From contig JAAOOA010000060.1 in NCBI GenBank assembly GCA_012861695.1, positions 1,171,501 through 1,235,500 on the forward strand: a stretch of DNA of 64,000 nt. The letters run 5' to 3'. The stretch's first letter is position 1; every line of letters begins with the position of its first letter. This stretch comes from Trematomus loennbergii (Eukaryota > Chordata > Actinopteri > Perciformes > Nototheniidae). The notes under the pieces are model-generated. The model had not been told where the DNA came from and made no database searches. It saw only the letters and a list, made by a program, of their open reading frames with translations. Positions 54,085 to 64,000 of this stretch are shown here, in pieces. The translations under genes were made by a program, and so were the position numbers.

Positions 54085-54313
54085 AGGGGGGGAAAAGGGC
54101 ACTTTCGCTGGAGGAAGAAAAAGGGCAGGGGCTCAAGCCCACTTTGATGTCTATGTGTGCACGTGCCTGCTTACCTGCCATGTGCGCTCAGTTGGTGTGG
54201 AAATTAAATTAACTAGAAGGGGCAATACTGTATGGTTATTGCAGCCTGTCCTCCTACAAAAAACGACCATATAGGCCGATTGTTCAAGCCCTTATTACGA
54301 CCCAGAGACACGT

Positions 54314-54370
54314 ATGTTGTTTCTTACACGACCACTAGAGGTGCTCTAGTGGTCGTGTAAGAAACAACAT
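54314..54370. repeat. Perfect 27-bp hairpin with 3-base loop
   Basis: ATGTTGTTTCTTACACGACC continues to CACTAGAG, then loop GTG, then the exact reverse complement ending at 54370. It is absent from the corresponding place in the right arm. Confidence 0.95.
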
Positions 54371-54839
54371 GCTTGATTGCAAACGCTCCGGGGGGACGTT
54401 TATTCACAAATAACCCTCTCTGGAAAATCCTAAATTGTGGAATAGTTTGGCCATTAAATGCTTTTTGATTCGATTCCAAGCGAGAAGTGTATATTGTACT
54501 CTTAGAATCCACGTCCAGTCGATGTGTAGGATCTATAGTTTGATAGATATTACGAAGGTGATTTGAGGTCTCGCCAGGAGAACGTGTATATGGGGCAGCT
54601 TCCATGTAAAGTTAGCGTGGGTGAAAACAGTTTTTCCGGTCTCGAAGTTTTCATAATAAAACCGGATGTATTCCCCTCAATGTCAAATGATTACACAGTG
54701 ATATCTGAATTACTCATCCACTAAAAACATCAGTTTATCCTTGTTAATTACACAATATTGATTGGTTTAAATTGTGTACAATGCGTTTGTGTTTTTCACC
54801 TTCGATTCGGAGAAACAAATAGTTTTTTCGGAGTTTAGA

Positions 54840-55180
54840 CACTACAGAGTCTCTGAAGACACTACACTACCCAGAATCCCCAGCTATCGTTTGGGACTAC
54901 AACATCCACCTTGCTTTACAAACCCCGTGATTAGTCCTCAAGCCCTGTGATTGGATGTTGGAGTGGCAGTGCGACAAGGTTACGCCGAGCGTCAACAGCT
55001 CTTTGAAATGGAATGGAACCACGGCAGACTATCCAAAACTGGAATTGGACGGGTCCAGCCCAGCCCCCCCCCCCCCAGAACTACACATGCTGGCTATTGT
55101 GTGTTTCGCAACATGTTCTATGGCACGTCTCTACTGGGAATTGTAGTTTTGTTTTCGTATTCCCACAATTAGAAGTTGCC
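54840..55180. promoter_or_regulatory. ZNF143/Staf-like motif pair
   Basis: ACTACCCAGAATCCCCAGC near 54868 and the reverse complement of ACTACAATTCCCAGT at 55133-55147 resemble the ZNF143 (Staf) binding site ACTACAATTCCCAGNATGC. A GATTGG CCAAT-type word lies between, with a C13 run at 55064-55076. Within a repetitive element this may simply be TE-borne sequence. Confidence 0.3.
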
Positions 55181-55227
55181 AGTATTAAACTGTGTACACC
55201 CTGGAGGATTAGGGGATACGAAACACA

Positions 55228-55305
55228 TAATAATAATAATAATAAATTCGATTTATAAAGCACCTTTCATTGCTAACAGCAATCCCAAGGTGCTACAGGA
55301 GGCAT
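55228..55305 (-). repeat. LINE/SINE 3' tail, minus orientation
   Basis: On the minus strand AAAGGTGCTTTATAAATCG is followed by a (TTA)n array, resembling the tail at 17830. Confidence 0.45.
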
Positions 55306-55589
55306 AATAAAAACAAACAAAATAAACAAAAGTTTAATCAAAAGCTTTACGATACGAAACACATTGGTGTTATCAAATTTAAAACATATAATTAATAAAT
55401 GGGTGAAAATTGCTTCTGTCCATAATGGGCAGCATTAATATACCCACATGACAGCTAAGGTCAGAAGAGCTTTATTTAACAGCTGGTCTTATGTCTGTGA
55501 CCCCTCCTGTTGTTCATTGATAAGCCTGAAACATGCACTTGTCAAGGTTCAGAGGCACATTTTGCAAATATGGCAGAAGCCATCGATCA

Positions 55590-55640
55590 TCTTAAGATAA
55601 GATAAGATAAGATATACTTTATTGATCCCAAGTTGGGAAA
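55590..55640 (+). repeat. (AAGAT)n with LINE-like tail word
   Basis: Four AAGAT units are followed by TATACTTTATTGATCCCAAG, a word common at fish non-LTR retrotransposon 3' ends. Only the tip is present. Confidence 0.4.
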
Positions 55641-55830
55641 CATTTTTGTTACAGCAGCATGTACTACTTTGTTCTACTCCACTATAATTCAGAGGTTAAC
55701 CTGGTATTTTTACTCCACTACATTTATTTTAGTTACTTTGCAGATTCTGATTATTGATGTGAAATATATACAGCCCTTAAATCAGACTTTAGTTACACCT
55801 GAGTCAAATTCAGGGAAGGTGATTGTACTT
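55641..55830. mobile_element. Tol2-like hAT MITE fragment
   Basis: TTTTACTCCACTACATTTAT and TCAGACTTTAGTTACACCTG match the interior of the copies at 18215 and 62165. Both ends are missing. Confidence 0.55.
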
Positions 55831-57181
55831 TGTCAGACTTAATATTTATCTGTGGATACCCCCAACGTTTTTTTTCTTATTAAAAAAAGACCTTAACTTA
55901 AAGTATTCTTTAATGTTTAAATAAAGCCTTATTAGTTTGTCTGTTTTGCACATCCTCCTATTAATATCTTTGGACGTCCTGCACTAAACTGTTTTATTGT
56001 AGAGATCACTACAGTATCTTCTTGATATTATCTATTCTATATTTCTATCATTGACCTTCTATTTTCCCCCTATGAAAGTATGTACTCTTAATATTTTTTT
56101 CATCAAATATAACATAATTTCAACAAAATATAACATAATTTCAACAAAAGATTCAATAACGTTTTTTAACCACTAGGTGTCCCTTTCTATCAGCTGTGCA
56201 CCGTTATGGTGTAAATATAACCTATCTACCAATTGGATCAAATATAAAAGTCAGCCGAATTAGTATTGATACTGCAAGGAGACGTATTTTGTGAAAATAA
56301 ATTTAAGATGTTGTGTAATTGTGATATATTTATGATCCACGTCACGTATTCAGTTTCGGCGGCACTTCTTCCTGTTTGTCCAGAAGTCTTCTCATCAGGG
56401 CTCTATAAATACAGAACTACGGCAGATGTGTAATATTTAATGCAGCCGAACCGTGTATTACAATGCCGTTATGTGATGACTTTCAAAGAGAAAAGCAAGC
56501 ACACTCGGAATAAAGTATTATTATTTTTTTTTTAAATGTTTTCCGATATCATATCGCATAAACACCATATCCCGACGTGCATTGCGGCGTGATTTTAGCC
56601 TATCAAAACCTCTGAAAAAATAAATGTGTCTCTCAGAATCGAAAGAGAAAAACCTATGGGAAAAACACAAAAGCATTGTTCCCAATTTAAACCAATTAAT
56701 GTTGTATAATTAACAAGGATAAACTGATGTTTTTTAGTGGATGAGTACCGCAGATATCACTGTTAAATCATTTGATCATTGGTTTTATTATGAAAACGTT
56801 GAGACCGGAAATACTGTTTTCAACCCTTAACTTTACATGGAAGCTACCGCATATACACGTTCTCCTGTCGAAACCTCAATTCATCTTCGTAATATCTATC
56901 AAACTAGATCCTACATATCGACTGGACGTGGATTCTAAAAGTACAATATACACTTCTCGCTAGAAATCTAATCAAAAAGCGTTTTAATGGCCAAACTATC
57001 CTACAATTTAGGATTTTACAGAGAGGGTTATTTGTGAATAAACGACCATCTGTAACGTTTGCAATCAACGGGAGCACTAGAGGGAGAAAACTTTAAAACG
57101 TAATTATAGGTCGTATTAAGCGCTTGAACAACGACACATTTGGTCGTAATAAGGGCTTGAACAATCGACCGATTTGGTCGT

Positions 57182-57998
57182 ATGAGTTGGAGGACTTGTT
57201 GGGTTATTGCATTGTTCTGGACAAGGTGAGCCCATCCAAAGATAAACGTTTGTATTCTGTCCCGGGGGAACTGGAGAGTTTCCACTTTACATGAGTTTGG
57301 ACTGAGCTCAACTAGAGAAGCCATTCAGGGAAGCGATATAAAGCTAGAGGCTTAAGTAACCACTGAACCAAAGTTCCATTGCATGTCAACGTCTTTACTC
57401 TCTATTACTTATTGAATTGAACTATCTTGTGTGTCTGTTATTGAATAAGATATATTGCATTTCAATAAGCAGTAAAAGGTTATTGCCCTCAAAGAGGGAG
57501 AGATGTTTTTCCTTTTATTATTAAATTATGATCACAAATAATCCATTTGATACTTGGATGGGGTTGTGGGAATTCTGTGGGCTTTTCAATTAAATAATCT
57601 AATATGTGTCTCTACACGATATCCTGGCCATGAAATATCGCAGCTACAGATAAGCCAGTCAAAGGTTATTGCCCTCCTGACACTAAATTTCCTCTCACTG
57701 TAACTAAAGAGAAATCACAATAACAGCCAATAATAAACGTTATTATGCCTTCAAGAGGTGCCTGTGTGAGGGGGGGGGGGGGGGGGTAGCAGGATTCTTC
57801 CAGTGGCCTTCATGTCAGTGAAGGAATGTGTTGCAGCCCTATAGAACATATACTGTCAGGAACTGTGGAATACATTCACCCAGACCCATTGGTTGATTGA
57901 CCTCAAGCTTTTTTTAATCGCAATGGTAGTGTTCTGAATGGAAGCTTCAGGTAGTTTTTATTGACATATATATCAGTATTTTCTGAAAAAGGTTAATG
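57182..57998. other. Anonymous DNA with a G17 run
   Basis: The G homopolymer is at 57770-57786. No gene recognised; a minus-strand frame at 57028-57324 straddles the element boundary and has no known motif. Confidence 0.4.
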
Positions 57999-58324
57999 TA
58001 GGGCTGTGCGATTATGGCAAAAATCCTAATCACGATTATTTTGGTCAATAATTGATATCACGATTATTAAAAAACGATTATCCATTTACTTTGAAAACAT
58101 CCATTTATTGAAACAAAAATGTGAACAGTATGTTTTTAAGAGTTGAATAACCTGAACTTTAAGTATAATTCAACTGAAAAACCAAAAAAAATTTTTTTTA
58201 AATAATAATTACATTTTTTTTTTTGATAAAAAAATAATCGTTTATTTCGATTACGTTGTTTTCGTAATCGTTGCAAGCAACCAATCGTAATCGAGATTAA
58301 AATACGATTAATTGCACAGCCCTA
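57999..58324. mobile_element. hAT MITE, 326 bp
   Basis: The ends TAGGGCTGTGCGATTA and its inverse TAATTGCACAGCCCTA differ at one position, and an exact 8-bp duplication GGTTAATG flanks it (57991-57998, 58325-58332). ACGATTA words repeat inside. No coding capacity. Clear hAT by duplication length. Confidence 0.93.
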
Positions 58325-58332
58325 GGTTAATG

Positions 58333-59698
58333 TGTTTTCAATGAATAACAAGTTGGCAGAAGCCGCTCCTTCTCGGTCTATTTACTGGGATGGAGAAAGG
58401 GAAGCCACGACCACCATCCCTACAAAGCATGTATGGGGTTTCTTACAATTCTTCAAAACACGTTTGAAGGGTGATAAACACGGTGATAGATATATAGGCC
58501 TAACAAATTATGCATTAATTGCATAGAATTGTGTTATATTTAAAAATATTTTCATACAATCATACGTACTAGGACTCATGTGGATTAATACGTGTTGACC
58601 GCAGGGTGAGGGCGACGAAAGGAGCTGATTTCTGGACAACTCGACTTGAACCCTCGTGTTGGGCGGAGGATCTTCATGTAGAAGCTGCACACCCTAAAGC
58701 AACCAGCTGAGGCTGTAGGCAACCCAAAACGTCAAACAGCATGGCCAACAGCATTGCATAAAGATAAAGACACACCTATCGCAAATATGCACAACTATAG
58801 AGCAACAAAGAAACCACTTTCGCAACGATATGTGTGCGGCGGCACAAACACTCATAACACAGCACGCATGAACAAGGCACAAATTCACAATAAAAACATG
58901 ACAGCAACAGCTTTGCTTGGGCAACCGCTGACCACAGCAGCAAACATTTATATAACACAGAGCGCCACCACATTATGCAGTGCGTCCTTTGATGGGTCAA
59001 GGATCGGGCTAACTCAGCCCCGCCGGGTTGGCAGAGACCGGGTTCAAGCTAGCAACTTTAAGGCTAGCTGCTGCTACGGCAGGTGCAGGATCACTAGCAG
59101 CACCGTCGGCTGCAGCCTTTCATCACGATTTGTTCTTGATAAATCCTTAGACCTACTAGTGGTTTTAAGCCAATTACTTCTTCAATTATTTAATTTAAAA
59201 CAGAATGGGACGTGACAGAATGTAAAGTAAAAACAACTCCAGAATAGGCGGCATAGCATTGTGACGCACAACAACTTGCTTGCATGACCTGTTCTGAATA
59301 GCCCCAGAAATGGGGAATTAGTCAGTGTAAGAGCTACATTTGATCACCTATGACCTGTTTTAATCTGGTAATAATCTTTCTGTTAATGAGATTCCCTCAA
59401 GGAAACATGGCCAGCATCATGGTAGACGATATAGTGAAGAGAGAAGACAGAAGAATTTGAAATGAAACAGACAAGTAATTGGCAGAAGAAAGACAGAGAC
59501 TTTTGTGAGGAGCTGCGAGACGTAATTAAAAGCAAAGGAAAGGGGAAGAGAGGTGCAGGATAAGGTTGATGGCCTCTCCCTGGTTGGGAATATGGTTTGA
59601 TTTGGTGAGTTATTCATGGTGTTGATTTATTCAGCCGCAGTGCAAAACATCGCCCTCCAACTGCTTCTCTATCAATAATACAATGCTTCTGGAGACAG
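58333..59698. other. Anonymous DNA
   Basis: No gene recognised. A CA-rich frame at 58754-59215 has no known motif. GGGTTCAAGCTAG near 59040 resembles a tRNA B box, but no A box or fold was found. Confidence 0.35.
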
Positions 59699-59856
<158 letters not shown>

Positions 59857-59857
<1 letters not shown>

Positions 59858-60355
59858 AAATAAGTCCCATCATGCATATAGTAGTTAGATGAGACCAGTT
59901 ATCCCGAAACCACCCAGAGAGAAGAGGAATTTACATTACAAGTAATAACTGGAACTTTTTTTATAGACTCCAATGTTTCTGCATAAACTTTTGGCAAATA
60001 AAGTCTTACAGCAAAAGCAGCATCATCCATTTATGACTGCGTATTCCCCCAAAGAGCTAACAACTTAGAGACCAAATTATAATTCACACAAATCATTTCC
60101 AAAAGCAGTGTTCCTTTCAGCTGCTCTCTGTTAATCTCACCAGGCTTTTTGTCAGTCACAAAAAGTAGTATTTTCAGCACGAGTTATACACCTTCTGTTT
60201 TTTCACTTTGAAACGATTATGTGGGACCATAGTAATAGTGGGACTGGTAATGACAGGAAACTTTTTCATATGCACAAAGCACGTTATTTATATATTTCAT
60301 TTGCAATGCCAATTATTGCATTTAGTAGCTCAAGTTACATTTAAGGAGTAAAGCT
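59857..60355. other. Anonymous DNA
   Basis: Nothing recognised. Confidence 0.35.
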
Positions 60356-61657
60356 CTGGGGCCTCATTTATAAAGGGGTATAGCTCAAAAAAATGGCGTA
60401 CGCCAGTTTCTACGCAATGTTTGCGATTTATAAAATACTAACTTGACGGGAAAATGTGCGGTCCTCCACGCAAACTCTAACCCATGCGTACGCACTAAGC
60501 ACAAAAACGGGAGAGACGAGAAACTGCGACACCGTTGGCAGAAGGAAGAATGGAGAGAAATATGTGGAAATAATACCAGAAATAAAATGTTACCTCTCAT
60601 TTATCAATATGAAGAATATTTTCAAACATTGATTAAAAGCCAATCTTAAAAGATTAAACAAACGCCTATTTGAGACTCCTCAGTGCACACAAAAACATAA
60701 CTTGGAGAAATAAATAAATACGGATATGTTATTTAAAACCACCTCGAATATGTTGTGTTAATGTTATGAAATGTTTTCTCATAAATTATGCGGTAAGCAG
60801 GAGGACAGAATTACGTCTAAACTGACGCCGTTTTGCATTTCTATAGGTTGTAGATACGAGCATGGTTTTATATACTATCACGTTTAATCGTGTTTTATGC
60901 CCTTTGCCAAGACTTGATAAGTCGCTCGTAAAACACAGGAGGTATGGAAACTAAGAACACCATATGTGGTAAATTGTACAGCTAATATAACACAACACAT
61001 TGTATTTCCTTTAACTGGTGGATTATGGATATATAGTTGCTGATCGACAGCTGGAACATAAACCACCAAATACAACAAAATAATTCAGATCCAGTCGTCA
61101 TGACTCCACTCCGGAGGGATTCCCCGATCATTTCTTACAGTTTCTCATCAAGGGGGGGTCTCCTGTCCCCGGGACAAACACACTGCCTGAGGAAGGTTAT
61201 GTGTATTTTTTTGTCATTAACTTTTTTCGGACCACTTATTTATTTATTTTGGTGACGATCCGACCTCCATGCTGCTACTCTGGTTCAAACTGCATCCACC
61301 AAACAATATGATTTATCTCGACCTCCCCAAAATAACCAAAATCTGACACGGTGTGAGATGTCTTTTTTAGCTGTTCTATCGTCATTTCCTGCGATCTTCT
61401 TCATGCAGTCAGTCAAAATGAATGAATGAATGGGCGTTTCTTTGACTATTTATAGGCAAATATGGGCGTTACGAGTCGATTGTGATTTATAAAGGGAAAC
61501 AGGCGTAGGAAGTGCCGTACGCACTTCCCTCGCAGGTTCGCAATTTTTTGTGAATCGGAAAATTTCGGAAGATTTCTGTACCTATTTTTTTGCTTTGTAC
61601 TACGTAAGCAACCTTCCCACGTGAATCCTACGCAAGGTGTTATAAATGAGGCCCCAG
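60356..61657. mobile_element. Harbinger-like element, 1.3 kb
   Basis: 18-bp perfect inverted ends CTGGGGCCTCATTTATAA (60356) and TTATAAATGAGGCCCCAG (ending 61657), with GCGTACGC-rich subterminal DNA on both sides. GGGGCCTCATTTATAA ends are, from memory, typical of a widespread fish Harbinger group. The flanking TWA duplication is not evident here, and no intact protein domain is seen, so it is a non-autonomous or decayed copy. Confidence 0.65.
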
Positions 61658-61720
61658 ACCAGCACAGAGGGCAGCTCAGGGGTCATTTAGGTGAAACGCA
61701 GTAGACATCACTCATTAGAC

Positions 61721-62893
61721 CAGTGGTTCCCAACCTGGGGGGCGCGCCCCTAGGGGTGGCACAGCGCTATTGCAGGGGAGCGTGAAGCTTGGGAAGAAGT
61801 TGTAAACAAACATTGTTTGCTTGTAAAATTAATAAAATGTAGACTTTTTTAACACAACCGGCAGTTAAAAGACAAGTGGCCTTTCAGCTATATTGCCCAA
61901 ATCAACAAAGTATGATGAGGCATATATCTCCTTTGACACAGACTCGCTGCAGCACCGTGCACACAGAGATCTGCCGGAGGACAACAGAGCGTTCAAAAGT
62001 GACAATCTACAAGGCTCGATGTGGTCAATGCTCGTTTGCCATAAGTATTTTCGCGGAAACACGAGCAATCTGTCCATCAGCTGGCCAAAAGGCATCATAT
62101 TCATACGGAGAAATGCACCGTTTTCGACTTCCTTAACTCTGAGTTATGTTGCCCCAATTACGTGTAAGTTGGAAGAAGTAGGCTACTCAGATCAAGTACT
62201 TAAGTAAAAGCAGTATACTTCAGGGTAGCTTGTGAATTTACTCCAGGTGTAACTAAAGTCTGATATAAGACTTGATTATATTTCACATCATTAATACAAA
62301 TCTGTAAAGTAACTAAATGTATTAAATACATGTAGTGGAGTAAAAGTACACCATTTACCTCTGAACTGTAGAGGAGCAGAATTACAAACAAGCAAAAGTG
62401 GAAATACTTAAGTACCTCAAAATAAGTACAGTACTTCAGTAAATCTACTTAGTTACTATACCTCCACTGCAGGTATGTTATGTGTGCTAGCTGCCTGCCC
62501 ATAATCCACACTATACATACAATAAATCAATGTTAATTCTGTTTTCAATTTGTTTAGTTTTTCCCTTAAAAAATAACAAAATAACTTATAAAATGAATGT
62601 TAAAATACCGGATCGATAAGCAGTATTTGTAATTGTTTCAATTAGGCCTCATTATTTCACAGTGGCACAGGATCATCTCTCAATACAAGCACTTTGGTTC
62701 ATGTTCAATCCATAATAAAATATAAAATGATAGTTGGAACTTTTTGTCTTGTTATTATTAGCAGAGAAAATGTAATGTTTGTACAACTATATACAATTAA
62801 TTCTACCAATCTCGGTGGAACCGGGTTAGGGGGGCTCGAAAATATTTCCAATTACCAAAGGGGGGCCTCACTGAAAAAGGTTGGGAACCACTG
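61721..62893 (+). mobile_element. hAT element, 1.17 kb, with transposase relic
   Basis: Ends CAGTGGTTCCCAACCTGGGG and its inverse AAGGTTGGGAACCACTG, with an exact 8-bp duplication CATTAGAC (61713-61720, 62894-62901). A plus-strand frame at 61893 starts PKSTKYDEAYISF, resembling the N-terminal KRKYDE-YI-FGF segment of ZBED5-like hAT transposases, but it decays after about 80 residues. The Tol2-like MITE at 62165 is nested inside. Confidence 0.88.
62165..62469 (-). mobile_element. Tol2-like hAT MITE nested in another hAT
   Basis: Minus orientation: the end CAGTGGAGGTATAGTAACTA is at 62469, with AAGTACTTCAGT-type words and the interior shared with copy 1 (ACACCTGGAGTAAATTCACA-like). The far tip is worn. 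Confidence 0.65.
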
Positions 62894-64000
62894 CATTAGA
62901 CAGTGCCGAGTGTATGCAGCCTCACACAGTAATAAGCCGTGTTATATGTAACAGGTAAGCTAATGTCATGATGAGAAGTTGTATAAAAGTGTTGACGTGA
63001 ATGTTTATTGTATATGTGTAACAATAGCTAGCGGTAATGCTGATAATATTGTATTTATCAGAGTTTTTACAAGTTGAAATTAAGCGTGTAATGTGAGACG
63101 TGCGTCACCTGCTAGCTTAGTTGGACTAATGCCTGGAGTGTAACGACTTTTAACCAAATAGTGAGCTGTGTATATGTGCTGAATGGTGTCAGTTAAGGGT
63201 TTAGTGGTTTAAGTGGACGTTTGGTATTTTATGTTTAATGTAAGTTGAGAATGTGTAAGAATGCTAACGCAAAGGCATCCCTCATTAGACAGTGCAGAGT
63301 GTATGCAGCCTCCTGCAGTGATGTGCTTTTGCTTTTATTTGTTACAGAATGAACGACCGAGGTAAAATAATTATAATTCAAACTTATGCTCGCCTGGTTT
63401 CTGTGAGCTAGACTTTGGGACTTTGAATGAAGTGCACTGTTCTTGAATATCTATTTTTTTCTAGTAATTATTTAAAGATAAACTGATAGCAAAAGTTGCT
63501 CTGCCAACTTTCTACCCCACATCATCAATCCAGCTGACATCAGGACCACACGTTGCGTTACACAACTGTCCCCAAATGTGTGGATGAATTGTTTCTCCTT
63601 TTTCATCCCCCGGCGATAAAATCATAGCTTTGTTCACTTCTTAAAACGTACACAAACTTTGGTAACTCTTCGTCTGATTTAAGTATTGGCGTGTTTTTTA
63701 ATTTATTTAAATCTATTCTTTTATTTTCTATTTCTGTCAGTGTGGTTATCACCCTCAAAGACCATAATGCAGTCAAAGTGGTCTCATGACAAATACCATC
63801 ATGTTGCTGTTTGTTCATGTGTGTGTATTAGAGAAGAAGAGTGATGGGATTACTCTTGTTATGTGGGATCAGATGTGCTCTGTTTGCCTGCTTTGTGTCA
63901 GTGGGAGAGACTGGTCCCAGTCACAATGTGGGATCAGTGTCAGGATCAGTGAGAATCTCCAGCAGCTATGACACACAGCCATGGCCAACTTACCATTTAA
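62894..64000 (+). other. Possible host 5' exons around a local duplication
   Basis: A 30-bp segment CATTAGACAGTGCCGAGTGT... at 62894 recurs with one mismatch at 63283-63312. A CAG|GTAAGC donor lies at 62952/62953, and a pyrimidine-rich TTTATTTGTTACAG acceptor ends near 63347, just before an ATG that opens MNDRG and soon stops unless spliced at GAG|GTAAAA. These signals fit a first intron of a host gene, but no coding homology supports it. Confidence 0.2.

Larger units (their letters stand above)
46202..54169. mobile_element. Large hAT-type insertion, about 8 kb, with nested elements
   Basis: The left end CAGGGACGTGCACAGACATT at 46202 is mirrored by the right end, whose reverse complement reads CAGGCACGTGCACACATAGA from 54169. 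The 8 bp outside each end are identical, CTTACCTG (46194-46201 and 54170-54177). Inverted CAGG ends plus an exact 8-bp duplication identify a hAT insertion. Inside are a Harbinger element, an LTR-like piece and a large palindrome with 175-bp tandem repeats. No hAT transposase motif (BED finger or dimerisation domain) was seen, so it is non-autonomous or gutted. Confidence 0.7.
54262..57181. mobile_element. Element with about 500-bp inverted arms, 2.9 kb
   Basis: 54262-54790 matches the reverse complement of about 56690-57181. The ends read ACGACCATATAGGCCGATTG on the left and ACGACCAAATCGGTCGATTG inverted on the right, followed on both sides by TTCAAGCCCTTATTACGACC. The left arm contains an extra 57-bp hairpin at 54314. 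No transposase motif and no clear target duplication. Class unknown. Confidence 0.75.

Noticed and set aside
54314..54370. microRNA precursor
   Set aside because: Perfect stem with a three-base loop and no bulges is unlike a normal precursor; it fits a transposon-derived palindrome better.
55590..55640. Complete Rex/RTE LINE
   Set aside because: Only a tail-like word and short tandem repeat exist; no reverse transcriptase motif was found upstream.
59010..59060. tRNA gene or tRNA-derived SINE head (GGGTTCAAGCTAG as B box)
   Set aside because: No A box at the right distance and no cloverleaf could be drawn.

Overview
This window looks like teleost fish genomic DNA dominated by transposable elements. 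The evidence is long (CA)n/(GT)n arrays, a DIRS-type tyrosine-recombinase retrotransposon, Ty3/gypsy pieces, a Tc1 end, Tol2-like and other hAT elements, PIF/Harbinger elements with TWA target duplications, TTAA-flanked elements and palindromic MITEs. No intact host protein-coding gene is recognisable. All coding-like stretches I can name are transposon relics. Three short stretches with splice-like signals could be host exons, but the evidence is weak. Class assignments rest on terminal repeats, target-site duplications and conserved protein motifs read by eye; no database was searched.

Layout. 0-3.5 kb: mostly anonymous, with a 216-bp CA array, a small inverted-repeat element and a Pipsqueak-type HTH relic. 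3.76-5.85 kb: a palindromic element split by a TTAA-flanked element that is itself split by an 873-bp hAT element. 5.95-8.7 kb: two TTAA-type elements sharing one TTAA, a gypsy RNase H relic and a second HTH relic. 9-12.6 kb: a repeat family whose 148-bp units each carry a 14-bp RFX X-box-like palindrome, plus a hAT end and an unclassified repeat. 12.6-15 kb: gypsy debris on both strands (RNase H, gag, LTR with polypurine tract) with a Harbinger element. 15-17.8 kb: DIRS RNase H and tyrosine recombinase, split by a 524-bp Harbinger-like MITE, followed by the DIRS terminal inverted repeats. 17.8-18.8 kb: LINE/SINE tail, Tc1 end and Tol2-like MITE.

19-34.5 kb is relatively TE-poor and AT-rich. 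It holds a CpG-rich candidate first exon near 24.8 kb and a dense cluster of CA/GT microsatellites at 28.2-31.3 kb. 35-42.9 kb: second copies of repeats seen earlier, an element with about 420-bp inverted arms, more 148-bp X-box units and a TTAA-type end. 46.2-54.2 kb appears to be one hAT-type insertion of about 8 kb, with an exact 8-bp duplication CTTACCTG at both edges. It contains a Harbinger element with a MADF-domain first exon and a large nested palindrome built on 175-bp tandem repeats. 54.3-57.2 kb is another long inverted-repeat element. 58-62.9 kb carries two more hAT elements with exact 8-bp duplications and a 1.3-kb Harbinger-like element.

The genes do not form a pathway. What can be reconstructed is an insertion order. 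Several insertions can be checked inside the window, because an opposite palindrome arm or a neighbouring duplication preserves the empty site.
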